Part shown: in pieces, positions 19,804 through 28,624 of the stretch | Numbering within the stretch: the first letter of the stretch is position 1 | Layout of the letters: each line of letters opens with the position of its first letter | NCBI GenBank assembly: GCA_900553685.1 | Contig: USEI01000002.1 | Span: 1-64,000 of the forward strand | Length of the DNA: 64,000 nt | From: an uncultured Clostridium sp. | GTDB taxonomy: Bacteria; Bacillota; Clostridia; TANB77; CAG-508 | Reading direction: 5' to 3' | Program-made: the position numbers and the translations under genes | The notes under the pieces: model-generated | Databases searched by the model: none | What the model was told of the DNA's origin: nothing | What the model saw: only the letters and a program-made list of their open reading frames with translations

Positions 19804-20742
19804 TTATTTTTTATTTAGAGTATTATTTATATCTGAAACCTTAAGTTTAGTCCCATAAAAATCTTTTCTGCTACATCCTGCTCTTCCTCCACCTGCACAA
19901 GCACATGCACAAGCGCAACTACTAACACATGCACAGCTGCTTACACATGAAGAATGATAATGACGTCTTCTATAACCATAACCATATCCAAAACCTCTAC
20001 GAGATCTATAGCTTGGTGTGAAAAGTATTAAATAGAAAAATGCTATAAATACTAAAATCATTGCTACCCAAAGACCTTTTTCTTGAGAATTATATTGTTT
20101 TTTTGGAATATTAGTCACTTGTTTATTTACATTTAAATCTTTAAAAGTTGAAGTTTTATATTCTAATTCAACTTGTAATTTCTCTCCTTTTTTTAAGCTA
20201 TCCTTCCACACATAGTAACCATCAGAATTTCTCTGTTTAGTTGTTGCTTTTAAAACATCATCTGCTTTCCAAAGCACTTGCATATCTTTAACTGCAATAT
20301 CATCAAACCAACCTGGAGTAAACTTATAGTTACAAATATCATTTTTTATAGTATACATATATGATTGGTGAATACTAAAAGAAAAATTTACAATATCCCC
20401 TTTTTCATAAGCTTTTTTAAAATAAATTTTAATAAAATCACCACCACTACTAGAGTATGATATATTACTAATATTTGATGATAATGCTTTTACATTATCT
20501 ACTTTTGAATTTGGAATTCCTATTTGTACCCAAGTTAGTGGTCCTTCTGATGTAGAATCCAAAACTTCCCATTCTATATTATATTTTATATTTAAACTAC
20601 CATCTGTTCGTGGATTTACTGTTATGTAATATTTGTTTATAGAATCTAAATCTTTTGCAAAAGTTGGAGTACAAAATATCAAACCTATAAAAAAACTTAT
20701 AATTAATATAAAAATAATACAATTAATTCTTTTATTTATCAT
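19804..20742 (-). CDS. Membrane protein with Cys-rich C-terminal tail, putative radical SAM substrate
   Basis: The 312-residue protein has a signal peptide (residues 8-28) and an extracellular DUF2207-like domain (residues 32-205). A membrane helix (residues 225-245) follows, then an Arg/Gly/Tyr segment. The tail holds repeated SSC and CAC units, then AGGGRAGCS and a conserved-looking RKDFYGTKL. With about ten Cys in 30 residues it resembles precursors of sactipeptide- or ranthipeptide-type thioether products, but fused to an anchored protein. The ATG lies inside the last codons of the radical SAM gene (overlap of 11 bp), so the two are translationally coupled. The modification is inferred. 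Confidence 0.7.
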   Translation of the reverse strand: MINKRINCIIFILIISFFIGLIFCTPTFAKDLDSINKYYITVNPRTDGSLNIKYNIEWEVLDSTSEGPLTWVQIGIPNSKVDNVKALSSNISNISYSSSGGDFIKIYFKKAYEKGDIVNFSFSIHQSYMYTIKNDICNYKFTPGWFDDIAVKDMQVLWKADDVLKATTKQRNSDGYYVWKDSLKKGEKLQVELEYKTSTFKDLNVNKQVTNIPKKQYNSQEKGLWVAMILVFIAFFYLILFTPSYRSRRGFGYGYGYRRRHYHSSCVSSCACVSSCACACACAGGGRAGCSRKDFYGTKLKVSDINNTLNKK

Positions 20743-22108
20743 CTATTCTGCCTCCTCTCAATGGGCAAATAAGACTAATTTTACTAGAGTTTTTTCTAAT
20801 CTTTTTGCACTTTTTGCTTTTCCAAATTTTTTTCCAACTCACATCTAATATATTGCCAAGAGAAGCTTTTTCTCCAAGCCAACTTTGACATGGCATCACA
20901 TCTCCATTTGGTGCAACAGCCATATTACTTAAACACGCTCCACAAGAAGGTATATCTAATTTCAATTTTCTTAACTTTTCTTCTTTAATCCATCCAGGTG
21001 ATGTAAAACTAATTTCCATACCATTTCTATTCGCATATCTACATGCTTCTTCAATTATTTTAGTTATTTCTTTTTCTGTTAATTGTGTAGTAATTGACTC
21101 TTTTTTAGTTGCATTACCTGTAACAATAAGTCCTGAAGCTGAAGCATAAATAATTCCTAGCTCTTTAGCAAATTTTAATGTTGATTTATAGTCTTTATTT
21201 AAAAAGCAAAGAGGAGTATTAATACTAACATTTAAACCTGCATCTATAGCATTTTTTATTCCTTTAACAGTTTTATCAAAATTATTTGCACCAACTAATT
21301 TATTATGAACATCCGGATCATTTGAATATAAAGTTACTTGTACACTATCTAAACTTGCTTTATAAAGTTTTTTACATAATTCTTTTGTAAGAAGTACCCC
21401 ATTTGTATTTAATCTAGTAACAAACCAATCTGCATATTCAACTAATTCTACTAAATCTTTTCTTAATGTAGGCTCACCACCAGTAAAGGTTAACTGAGGA
21501 ATACAATTTTCTTTGCAAATATCAATAATATCTTTCCATTCTTCTGTATCTAATTCTTCTACTTCAGCATATTGTTGATTAGCTGCGTAACAATGTAAAC
21601 ATTTCTGATTACAATTCCATTTTTCATTTTTAACCATTGAGCTAATCATTAAATCCATTCTATGAGGAGCTCTCATAAATTTAGCAAAATCTCCTAAAGA
21701 CATTTGACCAATATCCACATTTGTAGGTTCTTTCCTTGAAATTGCTACAAAAAAATTAACCATTTCTAATAAATCTTCTTTAACTTCAATTCTTCCTGCA
21801 TCAGGATATATTCTTCTTAATTTATCAACAGTTGTTTTAATAATTTTTTGAAGTTTTTCATCTGAAATTTCTTGATTTTTAAATTTATTTACTTCGTTTA
21901 TGAATATTGAAAGTAAAATAGTCCAACCTGCTTTAAGTGGTATAATATCTTTTCCGTTCACGATTACAACACTCGGTCTACTCCTAAACCATGAAAATTT
22001 TGAAGGTACTAAATGTAATCTAATAGCGCCAGGCATTTCTGGATTTAAAGTGGTATGTATAATTCTATTTAAACATTTTTTCTCATATTTTTTTTCTTTT
22101 ATATTCAT
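20732..22108 (-). CDS. Radical SAM/SPASM peptide-modifying enzyme
   Basis: The radical SAM cluster motif CNQKCLHCYA lies near residue 165, followed by TFTGGEPTLRKD, the typical SAM-binding GGEP motif. The C-terminal SPASM region has CGACLSNMAVAPNGDVMPCQSW and further Cys near CKKIRKNSSKISLICPL, enough for auxiliary iron-sulfur clusters. SPASM enzymes often form thioether or carbon-carbon cross-links in ribosomal peptides. About 160 residues before the SAM barrel show no clear domain. The next gene encodes a Cys-rich tail and overlaps this one by 11 bp, so it is the likely substrate. Start ATG follows GGAG. Confidence 0.88.
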   Translation of the reverse strand: MNIKEKKYEKKCLNRIIHTTLNPEMPGAIRLHLVPSKFSWFRSRPSVVIVNGKDIIPLKAGWTILLSIFINEVNKFKNQEISDEKLQKIIKTTVDKLRRIYPDAGRIEVKEDLLEMVNFFVAISRKEPTNVDIGQMSLGDFAKFMRAPHRMDLMISSMVKNEKWNCNQKCLHCYAANQQYAEVEELDTEEWKDIIDICKENCIPQLTFTGGEPTLRKDLVELVEYADWFVTRLNTNGVLLTKELCKKLYKASLDSVQVTLYSNDPDVHNKLVGANNFDKTVKGIKNAIDAGLNVSINTPLCFLNKDYKSTLKFAKELGIIYASASGLIVTGNATKKESITTQLTEKEITKIIEEACRYANRNGMEISFTSPGWIKEEKLRKLKLDIPSCGACLSNMAVAPNGDVMPCQSWLGEKASLGNILDVSWKKIWKSKKCKKIRKNSSKISLICPLRGGRIDDK

Positions 22109-22123
22109 AATCCAAAACTCCTT

Positions 22124-22975
22124 TTAATATTCATAACTGTATGCTGAGGTCAAAACAACTTCATATCTAGAATATGGCACTTCTTCAAAATATTCGTCAT
22201 CATACAATTCAAGATATTCTTCAATTTCAAATTTTTTCTTTTTTCCTATATCATATTCATAAATATTATCAACAGCTAAAATATTATCATTTTCATCAAA
22301 GTATATTAAAAGGAATTCAATTTCATCAATTATTTCTGATGAAGAATTTTTTCCGCTTATAATGATTTCATCTTCATTTTTTTCTTTTACATCATATGTT
22401 ATACTATTTTTAAATGACTTTATACTTAAATCTTCATATTCTTTTGATATTAAAAATTCATATCTTTCATATTCTTCTGGAGTATTAGTAAATGTTATAT
22501 AGTAATCTATGTTTGATTCTAAAATATTGATTGAATTTTCTGCTATTTTTATTGGTTTATTTTCAGAATTATAGAAAATAACTTGTATCAAAATTCCGCT
22601 AGTTGTCTCTCCATTTTGATTATTTATTACAATTCCTAAGTTTCTATTTATATCTATGAATTCTTTTTTTATAATAATATTGCTTACCTCTTCTTCTAAT
22701 CTCTTTTCTTCATTTTCATTTAATTCTTCATAATCTATATCTTCTTTATAAAATTCTTGTTTATTTTCTGAAATATATTCTCCAAACTCTGTTAAGGCTT
22801 CTTGAGCATATCTTTTATCTTTAGTTGAATACATATAAGCACCAAAGATTAATATAAATATTCCGGCAATAAAAATAATTGTTCCTACATTTATCCCTCT
22901 TCTAGCAGATTTTATTGCAGAATCACTATCTTCATCTAAACTATTAATTTCATCAATTATTTTTCTACTATTCAT
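22124..22975 (-). CDS. Single-pass membrane protein at head of radical SAM operon
   Basis: I recognise no family. A short cytoplasmic N-terminus is followed by one hydrophobic segment (near residues 30-50 of the shortened form). A long acidic extracellular part then runs to the C-terminus with Ig-like beta patterning (GILIQVIFYNSENKPIKIAENS and a repeat-like second block). I choose the ATG at 22975 after GGAAGGAG; a longer frame to 23011 exists. It lies 15 bp upstream of the radical SAM gene, so the three genes form one operon. Confidence 0.65.
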   Translation of the reverse strand: MNSRKIIDEINSLDEDSDSAIKSARRGINVGTIIFIAGIFILIFGAYMYSTKDKRYAQEALTEFGEYISENKQEFYKEDIDYEELNENEEKRLEEEVSNIIIKKEFIDINRNLGIVINNQNGETTSGILIQVIFYNSENKPIKIAENSINILESNIDYYITFTNTPEEYERYEFLISKEYEDLSIKSFKNSITYDVKEKNEDEIIISGKNSSSEIIDEIEFLLIYFDENDNILAVDNIYEYDIGKKKKFEIEEYLELYDDEYFEEVPYSRYEVVLTSAYSYEY

Positions 22976-23167
22976 ATTTTTTCTAAACTCCTTCCAATAA
23001 AATTGTATCAATATTCATTTTTTATTTCAATATAAATCACATTAATTTTAAAATTTAAAATTAATAACTATTTTTTTATAAATTTTTATTAAATAAGTTT
23101 TTATTTATCTTTTTATTTCCATTTCTAGACATTAATGCAATTTTTTTCCGAATATTTGAATTTTTAC

Positions 23168-23196
23168 TTGACAAACATACATAATACTATTATAAT
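23168..23196 (+). promoter_or_regulatory. Consensus promoter of tRNA-Met
   Basis: TTGACA at 23168-23173 and TATAAT at 23191-23196 with a 17-bp spacer lie just upstream of the tRNA. Confidence 0.85.
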
Positions 23197-23214
23197 AATA
23201 TCTGCAATGTTTAT

Positions 23215-23291
23215 GGCGACGTAGCTCAGTTGGCTAGAGCATCCGGTTCATACCCGGCAGGTCGTAGGTTCAAGTCCCACCGTCGCTACCA
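23215..23291 (+). tRNA. tRNA-Met (anticodon CAT)
   Basis: A 77-nt cloverleaf with D-arm GCTCAGTTGGCTAGAGC, anticodon CAT at 23249-23251 and T-arm GGTTCAAGTCC ends in an encoded CCA. It resembles elongator tRNA-Met of Firmicutes, although tRNA-Ile2 with a modified C would look the same. Its 3' end is the integration site of the adjacent island. Confidence 0.92.
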
Positions 23292-23317
23292 AAAATCAGT
23301 CGAAAGACTGATTTTTT
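23280..23317 (+). repeat. attL-type direct repeat: tRNA-Met 3' end plus terminator
   Basis: CCGTCGCTACCA followed by a hairpin (AATCAGTCGAAAGACTGATT plus T run) recurs at 32046-32083 with two mismatches. The two copies bound the island. Confidence 0.88.
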
Positions 23318-23470
23318 ATTTTTTAAAATTTATAAAATCACTCAAAAAGGTTTGTTTATAGCTTTTTTATTTTTAACTTTTTTTTAATTCACTGAACTTT
23401 TTACAGCTTTTTTCAATTTACATGCCCGAGTACAACCCATTTTTTCAAAAAAATTAATTTGGAGTTTAAA

Positions 23471-23503
23471 ATTACAACCCCAAATTAATTTTGGGGTTGT
23501 AAA
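23471..23503. terminator. Hairpin next to integrase remnant
   Basis: A 13-bp stem TTACAACCCCAAA/TTTGGGGTTGTAA lies just past the integrase stop. Confidence 0.6.
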
Positions 23504-23512
23504 AATAATAAT

Positions 23513-23704
23513 TTAGATTTCTAATTCTTTTTGTTGAATATTTTGTAATAATTTAACACTATCTAACATATTTTCTTCAAGATAATATTTATTTACTTTT
23601 TCTATTTCTATTTCTTTTTCTTTGAATTTGTCAAATACTGATGTATATGTATTTAAAGTTACTGATATATCTTTATGTACCATTAATTTTTGAACAACTA
23701 CAAA
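23513..23704 (-). pseudogene. C-terminal remnant of a tyrosine recombinase/integrase
   Basis: Reading the minus strand gives about 63 residues ending in a normal stop. The remnant includes VHKDISVTLNTYTSVFDKF, the region around the catalytic Tyr of phage-type integrases, followed by a C-terminal Lys/Glu helix. The N-terminal core-binding and most of the catalytic domain are absent. Position beside tRNA-Met fits the former island integrase. Too short for an active enzyme. Confidence 0.8.
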
Positions 23705-23741
23705 AAATTAAAATATAAAAAAGATAATAAAGATAATAAAT

Positions 23742-24734
23742 TTATTCTTTTATATATGCTAAAATAGGATACCATTCTGAACCGTTATCATTATTTACAT
23801 TAAAAGTAATAAATTTTTCACCATTAATACCAATTTCATCAGTATTATATATTTTCATATAAGAGTACTCATCAGAAGAAATATCTGTAAGGTCTTTAAA
23901 AAAAACAATATTTATTTTATATTTATTATCATAAAATCCAATATCTATTATTGCTATATCTTCTTCTCCATAAATTCTATATGCTCTTACAAAACCTTCT
24001 ATTCCATTTTGAGAATTTTCATAAAATGTATTCATCGCATTTTTATTATCGGAAATTATTATATTATCTTTGATTACTAAACAACCTTCTTTAATTGCTT
24101 GCTCTTTTGTATAATTTGTAGTAATATCAGTTATTTTAGTATATTTACTATCTGTTATAACAATATTTAAATCATCTCTTATCAGTATGTTATCCCTATT
24201 TAGTTCTTTATTTAATTTAGTACCAGTTACTGTACTAGTATCATAATTTGTATTGGATTCTCCAAAAATCAAATATAAATTATTATCATCTGCATAAACA
24301 TCGTTAAGAGTTAAATTTATAGTTTCTTTGTTTTCAGCAGCAGTAATTATCATAAAGTTTTCATCAAATTCTTCCTTTGTCATATCTAATAAATCTGGCC
24401 ACATATTTTTATAAGTTAAATATTCTTCGTAAGTTGTTACTTTTTTATAATATATTCCTTTTTCTTGTTTCATATCGTCATAAAACTGATAATCTGTACT
24501 GCTTTTAGGATTTAATATGTCTATTTTTTTAGTTATAAAATTATTATAAAATTCTTGAATATTTTCTGCAAAAACAATACTAGTAGTAAAAATTAAACAG
24601 GCACTTGCTACTAATATTGATTTTTGTAAAGTAAATTTCTTTTTTTTCATAGCTAGATTTCTTTCCTCTCTATAAAGTTTAGATATAGCTATTTTTAATT
24701 TTATACTCTCTTTTAATTTAGTGTTATCTTCCAT
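23742..24734 (-). CDS. Anti-sigma-factor-like membrane protein
   Basis: A short cytoplasmic part (about 50 residues, Lys/Glu-rich) precedes one membrane helix (SILVASACLIFTTSIVFA) and a large extracellular domain. This layout and its gene order behind an ECF sigma factor are typical of cognate anti-sigma factors such as DUF4179-type proteins. The ATG at 24734 follows GGAGG and overlaps the sigma gene by 11 bp, so translation is coupled. I see no known sensor motif in the outer domain. Confidence 0.65.
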   Translation of the reverse strand: MEDNTKLKESIKLKIAISKLYREERNLAMKKKKFTLQKSILVASACLIFTTSIVFAENIQEFYNNFITKKIDILNPKSSTDYQFYDDMKQEKGIYYKKVTTYEEYLTYKNMWPDLLDMTKEEFDENFMIITAAENKETINLTLNDVYADDNNLYLIFGESNTNYDTSTVTGTKLNKELNRDNILIRDDLNIVITDSKYTKITDITTNYTKEQAIKEGCLVIKDNIIISDNKNAMNTFYENSQNGIEGFVRAYRIYGEEDIAIIDIGFYDNKYKINIVFFKDLTDISSDEYSYMKIYNTDEIGINGEKFITFNVNNDNGSEWYPILAYIKE

Positions 24735-25272
24735 AATTTCCTCCTTTTTCAAGTTTTTTTCGTATTTTCTTTCGTATTCTAGATAATCTGGCTCGTACAT
24801 TCACTTCTGAAATATTTAATTTTTTAGCTATATCTTTAGTAGAATTAGAAGAATAATAAAACATATTTATAATTTGCACATCTAAAGATTTAAATGTACT
24901 TAATATTTTATTTATTTCATTAATTATATCTCTTTCTTCTGAAAATAAATTTATTGAATAATCAGTAAAATATACTATATTTTCATATTCTGATATATCA
25001 TAAGTTATATTTTTTTTCTTTAATTTTTCTCTTATTAAGTTTTTTACTATTCCACTTATGTAAGCTGGTAAAGAAATAATATTTTCATACTCACTTTTCC
25101 ATAGTATAAAAAAAGTATCTGAAAAGATTTCTTCTCTATCCTCAAAAGATAATATATTTGAAGCTGAATTATTAATAATAGTTTTTACATAAGGTGTAAA
25201 GTCGTCAATTATTCTATCCAAATCTAATTCATTATTTTTTATATAATCTGTAATTTGTTTTGTTACTTCCAT
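24724..25272 (-). CDS. ECF-type RNA polymerase sigma factor
   Basis: Sigma region 2 is seen at about residues 25-90 (EIFSDTFFILWKSEYE) and region 4 at the C-terminus (TKDIAKKLNISEVNVRARLSRIRKKIRKKL), with no region 3. I choose ATG at 25272 after AAGGAAG, making 182 residues. It directs RNA polymerase to a small regulon, controlled by the overlapping downstream anti-sigma-like gene. A repeated TGTGACAC motif upstream may include its own promoter. Confidence 0.85.
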   Translation of the reverse strand: MEVTKQITDYIKNNELDLDRIIDDFTPYVKTIINNSASNILSFEDREEIFSDTFFILWKSEYENIISLPAYISGIVKNLIREKLKKKNITYDISEYENIVYFTDYSINLFSEERDIINEINKILSTFKSLDVQIINMFYYSSNSTKDIAKKLNISEVNVRARLSRIRKKIRKKLEKGGNYGR

Positions 25273-25329
25273 ACTTTTACTTCCTTTAATAAGATATCTT
25301 ATATTTGTATAGTGATAAAAAAAACAAAA

Positions 25330-25408
25330 ATGTGACACATTTTTATAAAATGATTATACGAGATATATTTTAAGTTAAAAATATATAAATTTCAAAAAAA
25401 GTGTCACA
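25330..25408. promoter_or_regulatory. Paired TGTGACAC / GTGTCACA motifs upstream of the ECF sigma gene
   Basis: TGTGACAC at 25330-25337 and its reverse complement at 25401-25408 are each followed by (T)TTATAAAA-like sequence. They could be binding sites or ECF-type -35 elements for autoregulation. Assignment is inferred from position. Confidence 0.35.
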
Positions 25409-25486
25409 TTTATAAAAAAATAACAACTATATAGATATAGAATAAAATATAAATTACTTTTTGGAGCAATAAAATGCAAAATTTTA

Positions 25487-25813
25487 TTATAGTAAATAAT
25501 CTTCTTTATATTCAAATTCGTTCATTTTTTCTATATCTGCAAGCCAAATGTCGTCTTTTAATATATTTTCTTTTTCTTCTTCAGTACATTTTAGCATATC
25601 AAACATTTCATCTGTAAAGACTAAATCTTTCTTACTTATTAAACACTTTTTCATATTAGGAATATAGTTACCATTTGTACAAAGCATAGTTCCTAACAAT
25701 AAATGATTTGTTCCATCTGATATATTTATTATTATTTGATTTGTTTCTAATCTAGGACACTTAGGTTTATAATTTTCTGTTCTTATAGTAGCGATATTAT
25801 CATCTGCCAACAT
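25487..25813 (-). CDS. Unknown small protein in the island
   Basis: The 108-residue frame has no membrane segment and ends with an acidic stretch. I recognise no family. The ATG at 25813 lacks a clear ribosome-binding site; the frame stays open upstream and might start earlier at an alternative codon. It may be the remnant of a longer protein. Confidence 0.45.
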   Translation of the reverse strand: MLADDNIATIRTENYKPKCPRLETNQIIINISDGTNHLLLGTMLCTNGNYIPNMKKCLISKKDLVFTDEMFDMLKCTEEEKENILKDDIWLADIEKMNEFEYKEDYLL

Positions 25814-26059
25814 ATGACCAATTAAAATTGTTTTCTTACTTTTTTTAATGTTTTCTTATTTTTTACTTTCAAAAATATTATAATTTATTATTTTTTCTAA
25901 TTTTTTTATATTTTTAATTAATTTTGTACTTGTTTTTGTACGCAGTACGTACATTTGACCAATTTGTTATGTTAACATAAATTTTGTATACTATAATTAC
26001 AACAACAAACATTATTACTTTATTTTATTATTTCAAAAAACTATATAAGGAGAAGATAT

Positions 26060-26401
26060 ATGGATAATTCAACTAATAAAAACTATACTGTAATACTTTA
26101 TAATGCTATAAGAAAACTAGGTCTTCGCCCTAATCATTTAGGCACAGTTCTTATTTCTAAAGCAGTTCCTTTAATTAAAGAAAAAACTGACATTATAGTA
26201 ATAGAAGAAATATACAACGAATTAGCTAATATTCACGATTCATTTACTCCAGCTCAAATTAGAGTTGCTATTAGATATGCTATTGTAAATAGAAATGAAG
26301 AAAAAACAATAATGAATTTTAAATCAATTTTGGGTTACGAATATGGTGAGGAATTATTTACTAACAAAGATTTTCTTGAAGAACTTGCGAGAGTTATATA
26401 A
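26060..26401 (+). CDS. Stand-alone Spo0A C-terminal-type DNA-binding protein
   Basis: The whole 113-residue protein aligns with the effector domain of Spo0A: the pattern IRKLGLRPNHLGTVLIS, a helix with EIYNELA, then IRVAIRYAI where the Spo0A recognition helix lies. No receiver domain is present, so it cannot be phosphorylated in the Spo0A way. ATG follows AAGGAG. The palindrome-rich region upstream (25930-25980) may hold its operator. It probably regulates transcription of the island or of sporulation genes. Confidence 0.7.
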   Translation: MDNSTNKNYTVILYNAIRKLGLRPNHLGTVLISKAVPLIKEKTDIIVIEEIYNELANIHDSFTPAQIRVAIRYAIVNRNEEKTIMNFKSILGYEYGEELFTNKDFLEELARVI

Positions 26402-26479
26402 TTTATTTATAAAATTAAATATTTACAAATAATAATATCTAATATATCATTAATGTACATAATAAAGGAGGTAAATTAT

Positions 26480-27232
26480 ATGAAAAAAAATAAAATTATA
26501 ATTTGTATAGTAATAACTATATTCATTGTAGTAATTGGAATATTGGCGTATTTAAAATTAAATTATTATAAAACAGAAAAACCAATGTATGAATTAACAC
26601 AAAATCTTAATAATTATAATAATTTACATGTCCATACAGTTCAAACATCTGATAAATATGGAACTATTGAAATAGACAGATATTGGAAATATGCTGAATA
26701 TAAAGAAAAAACGAGTGATAGTAGTGAAAATGACTGTGCATATGAAAATAGTGATGAGAAAATTTTTATAGCTGTTTCAGAAGAAGATAAAGAGGTATAT
26801 ATCTCTGAAAATGATGAAGGAAGCATGAGTACTATAACTGATAAATCTAACAAATATACTGGTATTTTTTGTGTGGATATTGATAATATGAATCAAGATT
26901 ATAAATATTGTGGCACTGAAAATATAAATAATAACGAATGTTATAAAATATTTGTAAGCAATAAGTTTCAAGTAGATGAAGCAACATTATGGATAGAAAA
27001 AGAAACAGGTTTTGTTTTAAAGCTTAAAGAATTTTTTGATGGAGAAACAATAACTTATGAAAATACTTATGAAATTGGAACTGTAACAGATGATGATGTT
27101 AAAAAGCCAGATATACAAGCTTATAAAGATAGTGGCGAATATGAATTTGTATATAGAAAATATAAAGAAAATGGAGAATGTGAAGTTACACATATAGAAC
27201 CTCAAGGAGATACTTACAGTTATATAGAATAA
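26480..27232 (+). CDS. Secreted or membrane-anchored protein, LolA/GerS-like fold suspected
   Basis: Start ATG at 26480 follows AAAGGAGG. A membrane anchor (residues 6-26) is followed by an extracellular domain. The domain contains NNECYKIFVSNKF and ATLWIEKETGFVLKLKEF, a pattern seen in LolA-like lipoprotein-sorting folds. No lipobox Cys is visible. The protein ends with a proline-containing acidic segment. A hairpin (CCCCAGT/ACTGGGG) after the stop terminates it. Function is unknown. Confidence 0.5.
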   Translation: MKKNKIIICIVITIFIVVIGILAYLKLNYYKTEKPMYELTQNLNNYNNLHVHTVQTSDKYGTIEIDRYWKYAEYKEKTSDSSENDCAYENSDEKIFIAVSEEDKEVYISENDEGSMSTITDKSNKYTGIFCVDIDNMNQDYKYCGTENINNNECYKIFVSNKFQVDEATLWIEKETGFVLKLKEFFDGETITYENTYEIGTVTDDDVKKPDIQAYKDSGEYEFVYRKYKENGECEVTHIEPQGDTYSYIE

Positions 27233-27251
27233 TAAAAGTAAATAAATAATT

Positions 27252-27276
27252 ATCCCCCCAGTATAACTGGGGATTT
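27252..27276 (+). terminator. Intrinsic terminator
   Basis: The stem CCCCAGT/ACTGGGG is followed by TTTT and lies just past the secreted protein gene ending at 27232. Confidence 0.7.
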
Positions 27277-27282
27277 TCATAT

Positions 27283-27900
27283 CGGCCTATAAGGCCTTAA
27301 TACTAGCTAGCGCTGAAGCGCCCCAGTTTGACAGCTTACGCCACTTTTGCTTGCGTTCTTGTTACTTACTACCCTTTAAAAGGGTCTTTATATTCTTTTA
27401 TGCTTCCTTTATCTTGCACTTTATCTTCTATTTCTTGCTCTTGAATATATTTTTTTATTGTATTTTTATTTAATCCTACTGTACTTACATAATATCCCTG
27501 TGCCCAAAAATGTCTGTTTCCATAATTATATTTTAAATTTGCATGTTCTTCAAATATCATAAGACTACTTTTTCCCTTTAAATATCCCATAAAAGATGAT
27601 ATACTTAGTTTGGGTGGAATCTTTACTAGCATATGTATATGGTCTGGACATGCATTTGCTTCTACTATTTCCACCCCTTTATATTCACACAATCTTCTTA
27701 AATATTTTCCTATATCACTTCGCAGTTTGCTATATATTGCCTTTCTTCTATATTTTGGTATAAATACTATATGATATTGGCAATTCCATTTTGTATGTGA
27801 CAAACTGCTCTCATCATCATTTTTTATAAATTTCATTATATAAAGATTAAGATTTATATGTTAAAACCATAGGGTTGTTCATCTGCTCCTATGGTTTATT
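27283..27900 (-). mobile_element. IS200-type insertion sequence (IS200/IS605 family)
   Basis: The only gene is a Y1 transposase, and both ends have subterminal hairpins rather than inverted terminal repeats. On one side is a set of small hairpins (CGGCCTATAAGGCC and GCGCTGAAGCGC). On the other is a 10-bp stem AAACCATAGG/CCTATGGTTT at 27864-27897. This is the normal layout of single-strand-transposing IS200 elements. Exact ends are uncertain. Confidence 0.8.
27369..27836 (-). CDS. tnpA: IS200/IS605-family Y1 transposase TnpA
   Basis: A 155-residue HUH transposase. The metal-binding HIH lies in CPDHIHMLVKIPP near residue 66, and the catalytic Tyr in WAQGYYVSTVGLN near residue 120. The opening TKWNCQYHIVFIPKYRR is a typical TnpA start. 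It cuts and rejoins single-stranded DNA through a 5'-phosphotyrosine. The frame is intact, so the copy may be active. No tnpB is present. Confidence 0.95.
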   Translation of the reverse strand: MKFIKNDDESSLSHTKWNCQYHIVFIPKYRRKAIYSKLRSDIGKYLRRLCEYKGVEIVEANACPDHIHMLVKIPPKLSISSFMGYLKGKSSLMIFEEHANLKYNYGNRHFWAQGYYVSTVGLNKNTIKKYIQEQEIEDKVQDKGSIKEYKDPFKG

Positions 27901-28123
27901 TTTTTGTGTAAAATTTTCACATTTTTAGTAAAATAAGTATTTCAAAGAATTCTTTTTTAGAATACACAAAATAAATTTATAAAATTGTTTAGTTTTGTGT
28001 AACGTATTCACAAAAATGTGCATATGTACACATTTATAAATTTGATATATTTACATAAATTTACTATACTATTATTGTAATCATTTATAATATATTTAAA
28101 ATTCATATATAGGAGGTTTAATA

Positions 28124-28489
28124 ATGGAATTATATAGTCAATATAAAGATAAAGAATTGAATAAGTATAATTCTATTATTTTTAATACTTTAAAAACACT
28201 AGGAATTTCATATAAAACTAATGGAGCTACATATATAAGAATTATTATTTTAAGTGAAATAAAAAACGAATCAGAAATTTTGAATTTGAATACATATTAT
28301 ATCGCTATAGCTAAAAGATATAGAAAAAGCATTACCTCTGTCAAACAAGCTGTTAATGACTGTGTTTACAATGCAACAAATAGTTTTGAAAAAAATTATA
28401 AAGATATATTTAATAACGAATATGATATAAAATATAAGACTGTAAAAAATTTGATAGAAGATTTGATTACTTATAGTAATAATATTTAA
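28124..28489 (+). CDS. Second Spo0A C-terminal-like protein
   Basis: The 121-residue protein shows the same helical plan as the gene at 26060 (TLKTLGISYKTNGATYIR; YYIAIAKRYRKSITSVKQAVNDCV). This again resembles the Spo0A effector domain without a receiver, though more diverged. ATG follows AGGAGG. It lies beyond the IS200 element on the same strand as its relative. Probably a DNA-binding regulator. Confidence 0.55.
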   Translation: MELYSQYKDKELNKYNSIIFNTLKTLGISYKTNGATYIRIIILSEIKNESEILNLNTYYIAIAKRYRKSITSVKQAVNDCVYNATNSFEKNYKDIFNNEYDIKYKTVKNLIEDLITYSNNI

Positions 28490-28499
28490 AATAAAAAAA

Positions 28500-28522
28500 C
28501 TCACCTCATCTGATGAGGTGAG
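28500..28522. terminator. Perfect hairpin between convergent genes
   Basis: CTCACCTCATC/GATGAGGTGAG forms a near-perfect stem between the Spo0A-C-like gene and the secreted protein gene. The A run on its plus-strand left side gives a T run for the minus-strand transcript. Confidence 0.7.
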
Positions 28523-28624
28523 AAATAGTCATTAATGCAACAGACTATTTATTTGGGGAAAAGAGATAGCGTAACAAATTAATCAGTCACGGTTAAGATT
28601 AAGAACCTTTCTTAAATCTTTTAC

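Noticed and set aside
25920..25980. Palindromic sequence near GTACGCAGTACGTAC as an IS end
   Set aside because: No partner end or transposase matches it; an operator for the following gene is as likely, but not supported enough to list.
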